Source: Bacteroidota bacterium (GTDB taxonomy: Bacteria > Bacteroidota > Ignavibacteria > Ignavibacteriales > Ignavibacteriaceae). From it: a stretch of DNA of 8,397 nt. This document shows, piece after piece, positions 1 through 7,557 of the stretch (positions are counted from its first letter, which is position 1; each line of letters starts with the position of its first letter). Where the stretch lies: contig JAEXTR010000291.1 in the NCBI GenBank assembly GCA_023406915.1, positions 1 through 8,397 on the forward strand, read 5' to 3'. The translations under genes and the position numbers were made by a program. A model generated the notes under the pieces. It was not told where the DNA came from and did no database searches. It saw only the letters and a program-made list of their open reading frames with translations.

Positions 1-1
1 C

Positions 2-1210
2 ACAGAAGACCGTGAAGTTTCAACCACCATGGTTTTCGTCAGAATCCTGACCAAGTTGCTGCGTGATCCTGAAATTGGCAAGTTAATTGTTCCGATTGTA
101 CCTGACGAAGCCAGAACCTTTGGTATGGAAGCCCTCTTCCGCCAGATTGGTATCTATGCTCACTCAGGTCAGTTGTATGAGCCAGTTGACAAGCAGAGCC
201 TTTTGTATTACAAGGAAGCAAAAGACGGTCAGATACTTGAGGAAGGCATCACCGAAGCCGGAAGTATGGCTTCATTTATTGCAGCCGGCACTGCGTATGC
301 AAACCACGGCATCAATATGATCCCCTTCTTCATTTACTACTCCATGTTTGGATTCCAGCGCATCGGCGATCTGGTATGGGCGGCAGCGGATCAGCGCACC
401 AAGGGCTTTATGCTGGGCGGTACCGCCGGCAGAACTACCCTGAACGGTGAGGGCTTGCAGCATCAGGATGGACACAGTCACCTGCTGGCATATCCGGTTC
501 CGAATCTGGTAACTTACGACCCAACCTATGCTTATGAATTAGCCGTAATTATCCGTGACGGTATCCGCCGCATGTATGAAGAGCAGGAAGATGTTTTCTA
601 CTATATCACCGTGATGAATGAAAACTACCCCATGCCACACATGCCAAAAGGAGCAAAGGAAGGTATCCTGAAGGGTATGTATAAGCTCCGTCCTTCCACA
701 AAGAAGAAGACAGAACTGAAGGCAAACCTCCTGGGCAGCGGAACGATTCTGAATGAAGTGCTGAAAGCTGCACACATCCTTGAGGACAAATATAAGATTG
801 CTGCAGATGTATGGAGCGTAACCAGTTATAAAGAACTGAGGCGCGACGCCATGGAGGTTGAGCGGAAAAACCTGCTGAACCCCGACAAAAAGCCAGCCAC
901 ACCTTATATCTCTGAGTGCTTTGCAAACAACGATGGTATTTTTGTAGCCGCTTCTGACAATGTCAGAACCCTGCCGGATTCAATCGCCAAGTGGCTGCCG
1001 AAGCATCTCTATTCACTCGGAACCGACGGTTTTGGTCGCAGCAGCTCACGCGCTGAACTCCGCGACTTCTTTGAGGTTGATCACCGTTATGTTATCCTCG
1101 CAACCCTGTATGCCCTTGCCAAAGACGGCAAGATCAAGATGAGCGAGGTGGCAAAAGCAGTGAAAGAACTGGAAATCAACCCCGATAAATTAAATCCGTT
1201 TATTGCCTAA
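2..1210 (+). CDS. aceE: Pyruvate dehydrogenase E1 component, homodimeric type (5'-partial)
   Basis: This is the C-terminal 402 residues of the thiamine-diphosphate E1 subunit, which decarboxylates pyruvate and passes the acetyl group to the lipoyl arms of E2. The reading frame is open from base 2, with T-E-D-R-E-V-S-T-T preceding the Met at 29, and this matches internal AceE sequence. The ATG at 29 is therefore not the start; the true start lies left of the window. The segment aligns by eye with the last 45% of E. coli AceE (887 aa). It shows DEARTFGME, the GITE motif whose Glu (Glu571 in E. coli) contacts the ThDP aminopyrimidine, FFIYYSMFGFQRIGDL, GRTTLNGEGLQHQDGHSH with active-site histidines, and LGTDGFGRS near the C-terminus. 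The N-terminal ThDP/Mg-binding GDG region is outside the window. It is followed by aceF after 28 nt, as in a normal PDH operon. Identity is very secure; only completeness is unknown. Confidence 0.97.
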   Translation, partial: TEDREVSTTMVFVRILTKLLRDPEIGKLIVPIVPDEARTFGMEALFRQIGIYAHSGQLYEPVDKQSLLYYKEAKDGQILEEGITEAGSMASFIAAGTAYANHGINMIPFFIYYSMFGFQRIGDLVWAAADQRTKGFMLGGTAGRTTLNGEGLQHQDGHSHLLAYPVPNLVTYDPTYAYELAVIIRDGIRRMYEEQEDVFYYITVMNENYPMPHMPKGAKEGILKGMYKLRPSTKKKTELKANLLGSGTILNEVLKAAHILEDKYKIAADVWSVTSYKELRRDAMEVERKNLLNPDKKPATPYISECFANNDGIFVAASDNVRTLPDSIAKWLPKHLYSLGTDGFGRSSSRAELRDFFEVDHRYVILATLYALAKDGKIKMSEVAKAVKELEINPDKLNPFIA

Positions 1211-1226
1211 TTGAAGTTTGAAGAGT

Positions 1227-1231
1227 AAAGG
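1227..1231 (+). promoter_or_regulatory. Ribosome binding site deciding the aceF start
   Basis: AAAGG lies 7 nt upstream of the ATG at 1239. It supports that start over the in-frame TTG at 1218, which would add seven residues in front of the lipoyl domain and has no such motif. Confidence 0.6.
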
Positions 1232-1238
1232 TTTACGA

Positions 1239-2927
1239 ATGAAAGAATTTAGACTACAGGAACTCGGTGAAAATATCGAGTCTGCCCTTGTTGTAAAGCT
1301 GATGGTAAAACCAGGCGATATGGTGGCAGAAGATGAACCGGTTCTGGAAATTGAAACAGATAAAGCAACTATTGAAGTCCCCTCCTCTGTATCAGGCAAA
1401 GTCCTGGAAGTATTTGCAAAGGAAGGCGAAAAGATGAAGGTTGGTTCAGTGGTGTTTACCGTTGCGGAAGAATCATCTGCCCCGACAGAAACACCGGCAC
1501 CAGTACCAGTTGCAGTTCCCGCTGCACAGGAAACCGTGAAAGCGGAAGTACCTGCAACACCCACACCGGCACCACAGACATCCGCAGCATCTGAAATCGT
1601 GGATTTCATCATGCCCGAACTGGGCGAAAATATTGCCAGTGCAACAGTAGTGAAGCTGCTGGTAAAGGTTGGCGATGTTATTCAGGAAGATCAGAATCTG
1701 CTTGAGATTGAAACTGACAAAGCGACGATTGAAGTCCCCTCTGCTTTCGCGGGTACCATCGTTGAATTGTTTGTAACTGAAGGCGGGAAAGCCACCGTTG
1801 GCGCACCCGTTCTGAAGATTAAAACTACGGGTGCAACAGCAGCACCTGTCGCCCCCCAACCAGTATCTCAGGTTTCGGTAAGTGAGCCGGCAAGGGTTAC
1901 ACCTTCTGCTGAGAAAAAGAGTGAAACGGTTATCCGTCCCGCAATATCCGGCGAGGAAGCTGCAATCAGGCTGCCTGCACAGGTACTTGCAAACACACAG
2001 GTTCCAATCCTGCAGAATGCAGCCCCTGCTGCCCCCTCTGTACGCAGACTTGCCCGTGAGCTTGGTGTTGATATCGCCCTGGTTCCCGGATCGGGTCCGG
2101 GTGGAAGAATATCGCTTGACGATGTGAAGGCGTATGTGAAGAGCCTGAATGAAGGAAGGGCACAGCTCCCGGCAGCGGCAACCGTTGGTGTAAAGCAGCA
2201 GCCATTGCCTGACTTCTCAAAGTTTGGTGAAATCCGTAAGGAGCCGATGTCGACCTTACGCACCAAGGCTGCCGAACATCTCAGTTATGCTTGGGCTACC
2301 ATACCGCATGTAACGCAGTTTGACAAAGCTGACATCACCGATTTAGAAGAAATGAGAAAGAAGTTTGCACCTGTGGTACAGGCTGCCGGCGGAAAACTGA
2401 CCATGACCTCTATCCTCGTAAAGGTCATTACTTCAGCGATGAAGGTTTTCCCTCAGTTCAACGCTTCGGTTGATATGGAAAAGAAAGAGCTGATCTATAA
2501 GAGCTACTACAATGTCGGTATTGCCGTTGATACAGATTTTGGCCTGATTGTGCCTGTTATCAAGGGTACGGATAAGAAGAATCTGATCACGATCTCGCAG
2601 GACATCAACACGCTATCAGAGAAGGCCCGCAATAAGAAGATCGGGCTCGATGACCTGCAGGGAGGCTCAATCACCATCTCAAACCTTGGTGGGATCGGCG
2701 GAACCTATTTTACCCCGATTGTCAATTCACCCGAGGTGGCAATCCTTGGTGTTTCCCGTGGCGCAATGGAACCGGTTTATAAGAATGGTAACTTTGTGCC
2801 CCGTCTGATGCTGCCTCTGTCACTCTCCTATGATCACAGGATCATTGACGGTGCTGATGCCATCCGTTTCCTGCGCTGGATCATAGAGGCGCTTGAAAAT
2901 CCCATTAAACTGATTGTGGAGGGATAA
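1239..2927 (+). CDS. aceF: Dihydrolipoyllysine acetyltransferase (PDH E2), two lipoyl domains
   Basis: This is the core subunit of the pyruvate dehydrogenase complex: it carries acetyl groups on swinging lipoyl-lysines and transfers them to CoA. The protein is 562 aa from the ATG at 1239. Two lipoyl domains (about residues 1-77 and 120-196) each carry the same ETDKATIEVPS loop, with lipoyl-lysines K42 and K161. Ala/Pro/Thr/Val-rich linkers (about 78-118 and 197-262) join them to each other and to the next domain. A peripheral-subunit-binding domain follows (about 265-301; SVRRLARELGV, GSGPGGRI), then the catalytic domain (about 325-562) with SYDHRIIDG, giving His533 and Asp537 as the catalytic pair. 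It lies 28 nt behind aceE and 1 nt ahead of lpd, which supports a PDH role over 2-oxoglutarate dehydrogenase E2; the latter usually has one lipoyl domain and pairs with SucA. Confidence 0.96.
   Translation: MKEFRLQELGENIESALVVKLMVKPGDMVAEDEPVLEIETDKATIEVPSSVSGKVLEVFAKEGEKMKVGSVVFTVAEESSAPTETPAPVPVAVPAAQETVKAEVPATPTPAPQTSAASEIVDFIMPELGENIASATVVKLLVKVGDVIQEDQNLLEIETDKATIEVPSAFAGTIVELFVTEGGKATVGAPVLKIKTTGATAAPVAPQPVSQVSVSEPARVTPSAEKKSETVIRPAISGEEAAIRLPAQVLANTQVPILQNAAPAAPSVRRLARELGVDIALVPGSGPGGRISLDDVKAYVKSLNEGRAQLPAAATVGVKQQPLPDFSKFGEIRKEPMSTLRTKAAEHLSYAWATIPHVTQFDKADITDLEEMRKKFAPVVQAAGGKLTMTSILVKVITSAMKVFPQFNASVDMEKKELIYKSYYNVGIAVDTDFGLIVPVIKGTDKKNLITISQDINTLSEKARNKKIGLDDLQGGSITISNLGGIGGTYFTPIVNSPEVAILGVSRGAMEPVYKNGNFVPRLMLPLSLSYDHRIIDGADAIRFLRWIIEALENPIKLIVEG
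2918..2923 (+). promoter_or_regulatory. Ribosome binding site deciding the lpd start
   Basis: GGAGGG lies inside the last codons of aceF, 5 nt before the ATG at 2929. It fixes the lpd start there rather than at an in-frame upstream codon (2914) and suggests translational coupling with aceF. Confidence 0.7.
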
Positions 2928-2928
2928 G

Positions 2929-4344
2929 ATGATTCAGACTCAACTCGTGGTTATTGGTGCGGGTCCCGGCGGGTATGCAGCAGCGTTTTATGCAGCAGGC
3001 CTGGGCATGGAAGTAACCCTTATTGATCTTGATAAGAATCCCGGTGGCGTGTGTCTGTACCGGGGTTGTATCCCTTCAAAAGCTTTACTGCATATTGCCA
3101 AACTGATTACCGAAGCGAAAGAGGCAAGTCACTGGGGCATCGAATTCGGTGAACCGAAGATTGACCTGAATAAGCTTCGTGATTTTAAGAATAAGGTGGT
3201 CGGCAAACTGACCGGCGGACTTGGCGTGCTGACAAAGCAGCGGAAGATTTCCTTTATTCAGGGAAGGGCGAGGTTTACCTCTTCCACTACCCTGCATATC
3301 GATAAAGCCGACGGAAGCACCGAGCAGTTAACCTTCAGGAACGCTATCATTGCAACAGGATCGGTGATCGCAACGATTCCATCGCTCAGTGTTGATTCCC
3401 CCCGATTGCTGAACTCAACCTCAGCCCTTGATCTGCCTGCAATCCCAAAGCGTCTTTTAGTTATCGGTGGCGGCTACATCGGTCTTGAACTGGGATCAGT
3501 GTATCAGGCACTTGGTTCAAAGGTTTCAGTAGTTGAAATGACCGACGGACTGCTCCCAGGGGCAGACCGTGACCTTGTACAGCATCTTGCAAAACGCCTT
3601 CAGGCAAGTTTCGAGAAGATAATGCTCAAGGCAAAAGTTGAAGGCATCAAGGAAGTGAAGGACGGACTGACTGTGTCCATGAGACTGTCTGACGGATCAC
3701 TGATTGAAGAAACCTACGACTATGTTCTGATGTCCATTGGACGCAAACCCGTGACCCAGGGACTGGGACTTGAACAAACAAAAGTTCAGGTCACGCAGCG
3801 CGGCTTCATTGCTGTTGACAGACAACTCCGCACCGATGACAGTGCCATCTTTGCAATCGGCGATATTGCCGGTGATCCTATGCTTGCGCACAAGGCATCG
3901 CACGAGGCGCGTGTTGCTGTGGAAGTCATCGCAGGGCACAAGGCAGTGTTTGAACCGGCAGCTATTCCTGCTGTTGTCTTCACTGATCCCGAAATTGCCT
4001 GGGCAGGACTTACCGAGTCAGAAGCCCAGCAGAAAGGTATCACGGTTGAAGTTGCAAAGTTTCCGTGGGCAGCATCAGGCAGGGCTACCACTCTTGACCG
4101 GAGTGATGGTCTTACAAAACTGGTGATCGACCCTAAGGATCAGAGGATACTTGGCGTAGCAATCTGCGGACCCGGTGCCGGAGAACTGATTGCTGAAGGT
4201 GTGCTTGCGATCGAAATGGGTGCCAATGTCACCGATCTGAAACTGACCATCCATCCCCACCCGACTCTTTCGGAAACGGTGATGGAGGCAGCAGAAGTAT
4301 TCTTCGGGCATTGCACACACATGGCAAGACCCAAAAAGAAATAA
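2929..4344 (+). CDS. lpd: Dihydrolipoamide dehydrogenase (E3)
   Basis: This FAD flavoenzyme reoxidises the dihydrolipoyl groups of E2 and passes the electrons to NAD+. The protein is 471 aa, the usual length. An N-terminal FAD Rossmann motif (VVIGAGPGG, residues 7-15) precedes the redox disulfide in GGVCLYRGCIPSK (Cys42 and Cys47). A second dinucleotide motif, VIGGGYIGLELG (178-189), binds NAD. The FAD-contacting IFAIGDIAG lies at 307-315. The C-terminal dimerisation domain ends with HPHPTLSE, giving the catalytic base His444 and its partner Glu449. The start at 2929 sits 1 nt after the aceF stop and has a strong GGAGGG. Its place as third gene of the aceE-aceF-lpd operon makes PDH E3 its main role, although the same protein may serve other lipoyl-dependent complexes; none is visible here. 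Confidence 0.96.
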   Translation: MIQTQLVVIGAGPGGYAAAFYAAGLGMEVTLIDLDKNPGGVCLYRGCIPSKALLHIAKLITEAKEASHWGIEFGEPKIDLNKLRDFKNKVVGKLTGGLGVLTKQRKISFIQGRARFTSSTTLHIDKADGSTEQLTFRNAIIATGSVIATIPSLSVDSPRLLNSTSALDLPAIPKRLLVIGGGYIGLELGSVYQALGSKVSVVEMTDGLLPGADRDLVQHLAKRLQASFEKIMLKAKVEGIKEVKDGLTVSMRLSDGSLIEETYDYVLMSIGRKPVTQGLGLEQTKVQVTQRGFIAVDRQLRTDDSAIFAIGDIAGDPMLAHKASHEARVAVEVIAGHKAVFEPAAIPAVVFTDPEIAWAGLTESEAQQKGITVEVAKFPWAASGRATTLDRSDGLTKLVIDPKDQRILGVAICGPGAGELIAEGVLAIEMGANVTDLKLTIHPHPTLSETVMEAAEVFFGHCTHMARPKKK

Positions 4345-4352
4345 ACCATTCT

Positions 4353-4430
4353 GAAAGGCTGTTCTTAATCACTGTATTTCCGTCCCTCCGGAATGACCCC
4401 GCAGTGGTTACGACAGCCTTTCTTCTTTTC
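4353..4430 (+). terminator. Terminator after the PDH operon: nested hairpin with T-rich tail
   Basis: A perfect 10-bp inverted repeat, GAAAGGCTGT (4353-4362) and ACAGCCTTTC (4413-4422), encloses two inner stems. These are ATCACTG/CAGTGGT (4368-4374 with 4402-4408, one G-T pair) and TTCCG/CGGAA (4378-4382 with 4389-4393, 6-nt loop). A T-rich tract, TTTCTTCTTTTC, overlaps the right arm. It begins 8 nt after the lpd stop. The outer loop of 50 nt is long for a simple intrinsic terminator, but the nesting can fold into one elongated hairpin. It could instead be a palindromic intergenic repeat that also works as a terminator. Confidence 0.65.
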
Positions 4431-4437
4431 CTATCAT
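4410..4437 (+). promoter_or_regulatory. Weak candidate promoter for the YyaL-type gene
   Basis: TATCAT (4432-4437) matches five of six bases of a sigma-70 -10 box. ACGACA (4410-4415), 16 nt upstream, matches four of six -35 bases. The predicted leader is only about 10 nt, and the -35 overlaps the right arm of the hairpin, so this is tentative. No Bacteroidota-type TAnnTTTG box was found here. Confidence 0.25.
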
Positions 4438-4453
4438 GTAAACCAAGGACAGT

Positions 4454-6553
4454 ATGAATACCAGTAATCCGAATAAACTTATTACAGAAAAAAGTCCCTA
4501 TCTTCTCCAGCATGCCTACAATCCTGTGGATTGGTATCCATGGGGTGAAGAGGCATTTGAAAAAGCGCGTACTGAAGATAGGCCTGTCTTTCTTTCGATC
4601 GGTTATTCAACCTGCCACTGGTGTCATGTGATGGAAGAAGAATCATTCGAGGAGAAAGAAGTAGCGGCACTGATGAATGATACCTTTGTGTGTATCAAGG
4701 TTGACCGGGAAGAACGGCCTGATATTGACAGTGTGTATATGGCAGTTTGCCAGGGAATGACTGGCGGAGGCGGGTGGCCGCTTACCATCGTCATGACACC
4801 GGAGAAACTCCCCTTCTTTGCCGGGACATATTTCCCGCGGGAGAGCAAGCATAACCGTCCCGGCATGATGGAACTGATCCCCAGAATAGCAGAACTGTGG
4901 AAAGATTCCCGACAGGAGATTGAAAAGTCTGCGCATGATATTGCAGAGTGGGTGCGCAAGGAGTCAGTCAAATCAGAGACGCATAAAGACCCTATTACAC
5001 CGGATATTCTGCATACCGGTTATCAGCAGCTGAAAGAACGGTTTGATGCTGCACATGGTGGATTTGGCACTGCACCAAAGTTTCCAACTCCACATAACTA
5101 CTATTTCCTGCTCAGGTATTATCTCCGTACCAAAGAAAAACCTGCGCTGGAAATGACTGAACAATCGCTGAACGCCATGAGAACCGGCGGCATCTTTGAT
5201 CAGGCGGGTTTTGGATTCCACCGTTATTCCACCGATAAGCAATGGCTGTTACCGCATTTTGAAAAGATGTTGTATGATCAGGCAACCCTTCTGTATGCCT
5301 ATACAGAATTGTTTGCCGTAACGGGAAAACTTTCCCACAAGCAGACTGCGTACGAAATCATCGAGTATGTGCTGCGCGATCTGAGTCATTATCAGGGAGG
5401 ATTTTACTCGGCAGAGGATGCTGACAGCGAAGGAGAGGAAGGTAAGTTTTATCTGTGGACTGAATCAGAGATACGGGAGAAATTCAGTGACAAGGCAGAT
5501 GCGCTGATCAGGATTTTCAATATTCAGGGTGAAGGTAATTTCTTTGATCCCTTCAAGGGGGGTAAGACTGGTGAGAACATCCTGCACATGATTGGGTCAT
5601 TCGAAGACCTTGCTGAAGCAATTCAGCGCCCGGTGGAGGAGATTCGGATCACTATTCAGGCATTCGCCGATGAACTACGCGAAGAGAGAAGCAAAAGAAT
5701 CCGACCGCATCTAGATGATAAAATCCTGACTGACTGGAATGGGTTGATGATAGCGGCACTTGCCCGTGCAGCGGCGGTGTTCAATGACCGTGAAATTCTG
5801 AAGCCCGTAGAAAAAGCTTTTGCATTTCTGATGGAGAAAATGGAAACGGATACCGGAAAACTGTTGCACCGGTACCGGGATGAGGAGGCAGCTGTCGGGG
5901 GATTCCTTGAAGATTATGCTTTCATGGCATGGGGGGCACTTGAGCTCTTTTCTGCCACACTTGACAGTAAGTATCTTGAGAAGGCACGCCGTTGGGGGGA
6001 TATCCTCATCAGTGATTTTGCTGATCCTGATGGGGGCGGATTCTATTTTACTCCGGCTGATGGAGAGGCACTCCTCTCCCGCCAGAAAGATGTCTATGAC
6101 GGTGCAATTCCATCCGGCAATTCAGTGGCAATACTGGTATTGCAAAGGCTCGGGAATATTTTCTATAATACCACCTACTCAGAGATTGCTGAGAAAGCGA
6201 TCCGGCATTTTTATCCAAAGGTACTTGCAGCACCATCTGCCTACACATTTTTCCTGTGTGCCGTTGATCAGCAACTGACCCCATCCTCACAGATCGTTAT
6301 CGCCGGTGATCTGGAGAAGCCTGCCACCACGGCACTGTACAGCACGGCAAAAAGCATCTACCTGCCTCATGCACAGGTGTTCCTGATTCAGCCTGATAAG
6401 GATGATCCATTGGTGAAGTTATTGCCACATCTGAGTGTGTATAAGGAGGTTGATGGCAACCCTGCAGCGTATGTTTGCAGTGATTATTCGTGTCAGGCGC
6501 CAGCTATCACACCGGAAGAATTGAAAACACTTCTCGGGGCAGGGGAAGTTTAG
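4454..6553 (+). CDS. YyaL/SPATA20-type thioredoxin-domain protein (DUF255)
   Basis: This 699-aa protein belongs to the conserved family that includes B. subtilis YyaL and human SPATA20. The N-terminal part (about 1-165) is a thioredoxin-like domain opening with NKLITEKSPYLLQHAYNPVDWYPW. Its redox motif is STCHWCHVME (Cys54 and Cys57), followed by GGGGWPL and FFAGTYFP. The rest resembles the (alpha/alpha) barrel of the six-hairpin glycosidase/epimerase type, with family signatures HFEKMLYDQA (268-277), EDADSEGEEGKFYLW (320-335) and DDKILTDWNGLMIAALARA (421-439). A late Cys pair, C675 and C680, is typical of the family tail. There is no signal peptide, so it is probably cytoplasmic. The physiological substrate is not established for the family; a redox or sugar-related role is only inference. 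The start is supported by AAGGA at 4445-4449, 4 nt upstream, and by the family-typical N-terminus. It appears to be transcribed alone. Confidence 0.93.
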   Translation: MNTSNPNKLITEKSPYLLQHAYNPVDWYPWGEEAFEKARTEDRPVFLSIGYSTCHWCHVMEEESFEEKEVAALMNDTFVCIKVDREERPDIDSVYMAVCQGMTGGGGWPLTIVMTPEKLPFFAGTYFPRESKHNRPGMMELIPRIAELWKDSRQEIEKSAHDIAEWVRKESVKSETHKDPITPDILHTGYQQLKERFDAAHGGFGTAPKFPTPHNYYFLLRYYLRTKEKPALEMTEQSLNAMRTGGIFDQAGFGFHRYSTDKQWLLPHFEKMLYDQATLLYAYTELFAVTGKLSHKQTAYEIIEYVLRDLSHYQGGFYSAEDADSEGEEGKFYLWTESEIREKFSDKADALIRIFNIQGEGNFFDPFKGGKTGENILHMIGSFEDLAEAIQRPVEEIRITIQAFADELREERSKRIRPHLDDKILTDWNGLMIAALARAAAVFNDREILKPVEKAFAFLMEKMETDTGKLLHRYRDEEAAVGGFLEDYAFMAWGALELFSATLDSKYLEKARRWGDILISDFADPDGGGFYFTPADGEALLSRQKDVYDGAIPSGNSVAILVLQRLGNIFYNTTYSEIAEKAIRHFYPKVLAAPSAYTFFLCAVDQQLTPSSQIVIAGDLEKPATTALYSTAKSIYLPHAQVFLIQPDKDDPLVKLLPHLSVYKEVDGNPAAYVCSDYSCQAPAITPEELKTLLGAGEV

Positions 6554-6585
6554 GGTTCGGGACTAGCAATATCGGGGAAATACAT

Positions 6586-6640
6586 AAAAAAACTGCCTTA
6601 ACACATTTCCTGTTGAGGAGAGTCTTAAGGCAGTTTCTTT
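6586..6640. terminator. Bidirectional intrinsic terminator between convergent genes
   Basis: A perfect 12-bp inverted repeat, AAACTGCCTTAA (6590-6601) and TTAAGGCAGTTT (6625-6636), lies between the stop codons of two converging genes. Within the loop a smaller TCCT/AGGA stem (6608-6611 with 6616-6619) caps with GTTG. On the left is a run of seven A (6586-6592), which is the U-tract for - strand transcripts. On the right is TTTCTTT (6634-6640), the U-tract for + strand transcripts. It can therefore stop both the YyaL-type gene and the TlpA-type gene. Confidence 0.85.
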
Positions 6641-6653
6641 GAAAGAGGGTTAA

Positions 6654-7217
6654 TCAGTTGATAAGAGCTTTAATCTCTTCTTCAATAACTGATTTGGGTT
6701 GCAGGCCAACATGCTTGCTCACAACCTTTCCGTTCTGATCCAGCATAAATGCAGTTGGGATTGCTTCAACTCCGCCGAAATGGTTAACAACTTCATCGGT
6801 ACCATAAACGACAGGATAATTGATCTTGTAGCTTTCCACAAAAGGCACTACATCCTTCAGGGTCTTTTCACGGTCAAGTGTAATACCAATCACGACAAAC
6901 TTATCACCGTACTGTTTCTGCAGTTCGACCAGATCCGGGATTCCCTTACGGCATGGGGGACACCAGGTTGCCCAGAAATCTACGAGGACCACTTTACCAC
7001 GGTAATCAGCAAGGGAAACATCTTTTCCATCTGTACTCTTGAGGGTGAAGTTCTTTACATCACCATCGGTGATTGGACCTTCATCAGAAGTCATCACATT
7101 ATTTTCAATATCCTGATTATTTTCATTACGCGGTTTTTCATCGGTGCATGATGAAAGCGTCACGGTATTCATCAATAAAAACGAGAAGAAAAAGGACATT
7201 ACAAGCACTCTTTTCAT
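6654..7217 (-). CDS. TlpA/ResA-type thioredoxin lipoprotein
   Basis: This is a 187-aa membrane-anchored thiol-disulfide oxidoreductase of the AhpC/TSA-TlpA-ResA class. Residues 1-23 form a lipoprotein signal peptide ending in the lipobox LSSC, with lipidated Cys24. An Asp/Asn/Glu-rich linker (25-47) leads to the thioredoxin domain (about 48-187), with FTLKSTDGKDVSLADYRGK, the active site FWATWCPPC (Cys86 and Cys89) and the cis-proline in EAIPTAF (Pro154). Proteins of this type reduce cysteines outside the cytoplasmic membrane, for example of apocytochrome c, or handle other periplasmic thiols; the sequence does not say which. No cytochrome-maturation gene is adjacent. An upstream in-frame ATG at 7235 would add six residues and is less likely, because AAAGGA sits 5 nt before the ATG at 7217. 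It shares strand with, and lies 65 nt downstream of, the 82-aa membrane protein gene. Confidence 0.92.
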   Translation of the reverse strand: MKRVLVMSFFFSFLLMNTVTLSSCTDEKPRNENNQDIENNVMTSDEGPITDGDVKNFTLKSTDGKDVSLADYRGKVVLVDFWATWCPPCRKGIPDLVELQKQYGDKFVVIGITLDREKTLKDVVPFVESYKINYPVVYGTDEVVNHFGGVEAIPTAFMLDQNGKVVSKHVGLQPKSVIEEEIKALIN

Positions 7218-7222
7218 AGAGA

Positions 7223-7228
7223 TCCTTT
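7223..7228 (-). promoter_or_regulatory. Ribosome binding site deciding the TlpA-type gene start
   Basis: Read on the - strand, AAAGGA precedes the ATG at 7217 by 5 nt. This favours that start over the ATG at 7235 and gives a signal peptide with a compact MKR n-region. Confidence 0.65.
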
Positions 7229-7282
7229 CGGGCATAAATATTTGTAAACTTTTTGATATGATGCTACAACAAGCAAAAAGAT

Positions 7283-7531
7283 TCAGGGGGTTCCCAAAGT
7301 ATCTGCTGTACCGGTGTTGGTTTGGGCAGCCGGTGTTGTGTTGTAGTCTGGCGGATACGGTCCGCTTTCAGGTTCGGTGCGGGTGTTGTTCATGATAAAG
7401 AAAAACAGTAATACCAGCATCACAATGACGGTGGAGACCAGATTTTTATAACGGGGAGGAACGAGATATTTCTTTTCAGCCGGGGCGCTTTTCCCGATCT
7501 GCCGTTCTTTTGGTTGTGTTTTTTTAGCCAT
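7283..7531 (-). CDS. Small single-pass membrane protein, unrecognised
   Basis: I do not recognise this 82-aa protein. It has a basic, Lys/Gln/Pro-rich N-terminus (residues 1-30, MAKKTQPKERQ...) and a PPRY element just before one hydrophobic segment (about 31-47, LVSTVIVMLVLLFFFIM). A Thr/Pro/Asn/Gly-rich tail of about 35 residues follows, with no cysteine or clear motif. The charge pattern predicts the N-terminus inside and the tail outside the membrane. The start at 7531 is chosen because the in-frame alternative at 7570 would lie upstream of the predicted transcription start and has no ribosome-binding sequence; neither start has a good Shine-Dalgarno. The gene is on the same strand as, and 65 nt upstream of, the TlpA-type gene, so the two may form an operon. 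Support for being real: composition with a clean membrane segment, and position between a promoter-like site and a real gene. It could be spurious. Confidence 0.6.
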   Translation of the reverse strand: MAKKTQPKERQIGKSAPAEKKYLVPPRYKNLVSTVIVMLVLLFFFIMNNTRTEPESGPYPPDYNTTPAAQTNTGTADTLGTP

Positions 7532-7557
7532 ATTCTTATTGATTAGTGATAACGCTC

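Noticed and set aside
1218..1238. Upstream TTG start extending the E2 by seven residues
   Set aside because: The added residues (MKSKGLR) do not belong to the lipoyl domain, and the ribosome-binding AAAGG is correctly spaced only for the ATG at 1239.
1190..1612. 140-codon antisense ORF opposite the aceF lipoyl region
   Set aside because: Its Thr/Ser/Gly/Ala/Val-rich sequence is the antisense of the lipoyl-domain and Ala/Pro-rich linker codons. No motif or start signal supports it.
1351..1740. Direct DNA repeat around ETDKATIEVPS codons in aceF
   Set aside because: This is the normal duplication of lipoyl domains in E2 proteins, not a mobile or regulatory repeat.
2914..2928. Upstream in-frame start for lpd overlapping aceF
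   Set aside because: It would add MWRDK before the canonical N-terminus and lacks a ribosome-binding sequence, while GGAGGG serves the ATG at 2929.
6699..7151. 150-codon + strand ORF opposite the TlpA-type gene
   Set aside because: It is antisense to a gene with a complete lipobox and WCPPC active site, and has no recognisable domain of its own.
7241..7269. Sigma-70-like promoter (TTGTAG, 17 nt, TACAAA on the - strand) before the TlpA-type gene
   Set aside because: It has only three and four matches to the two consensus boxes, within AT-rich DNA where such matches are expected by chance.
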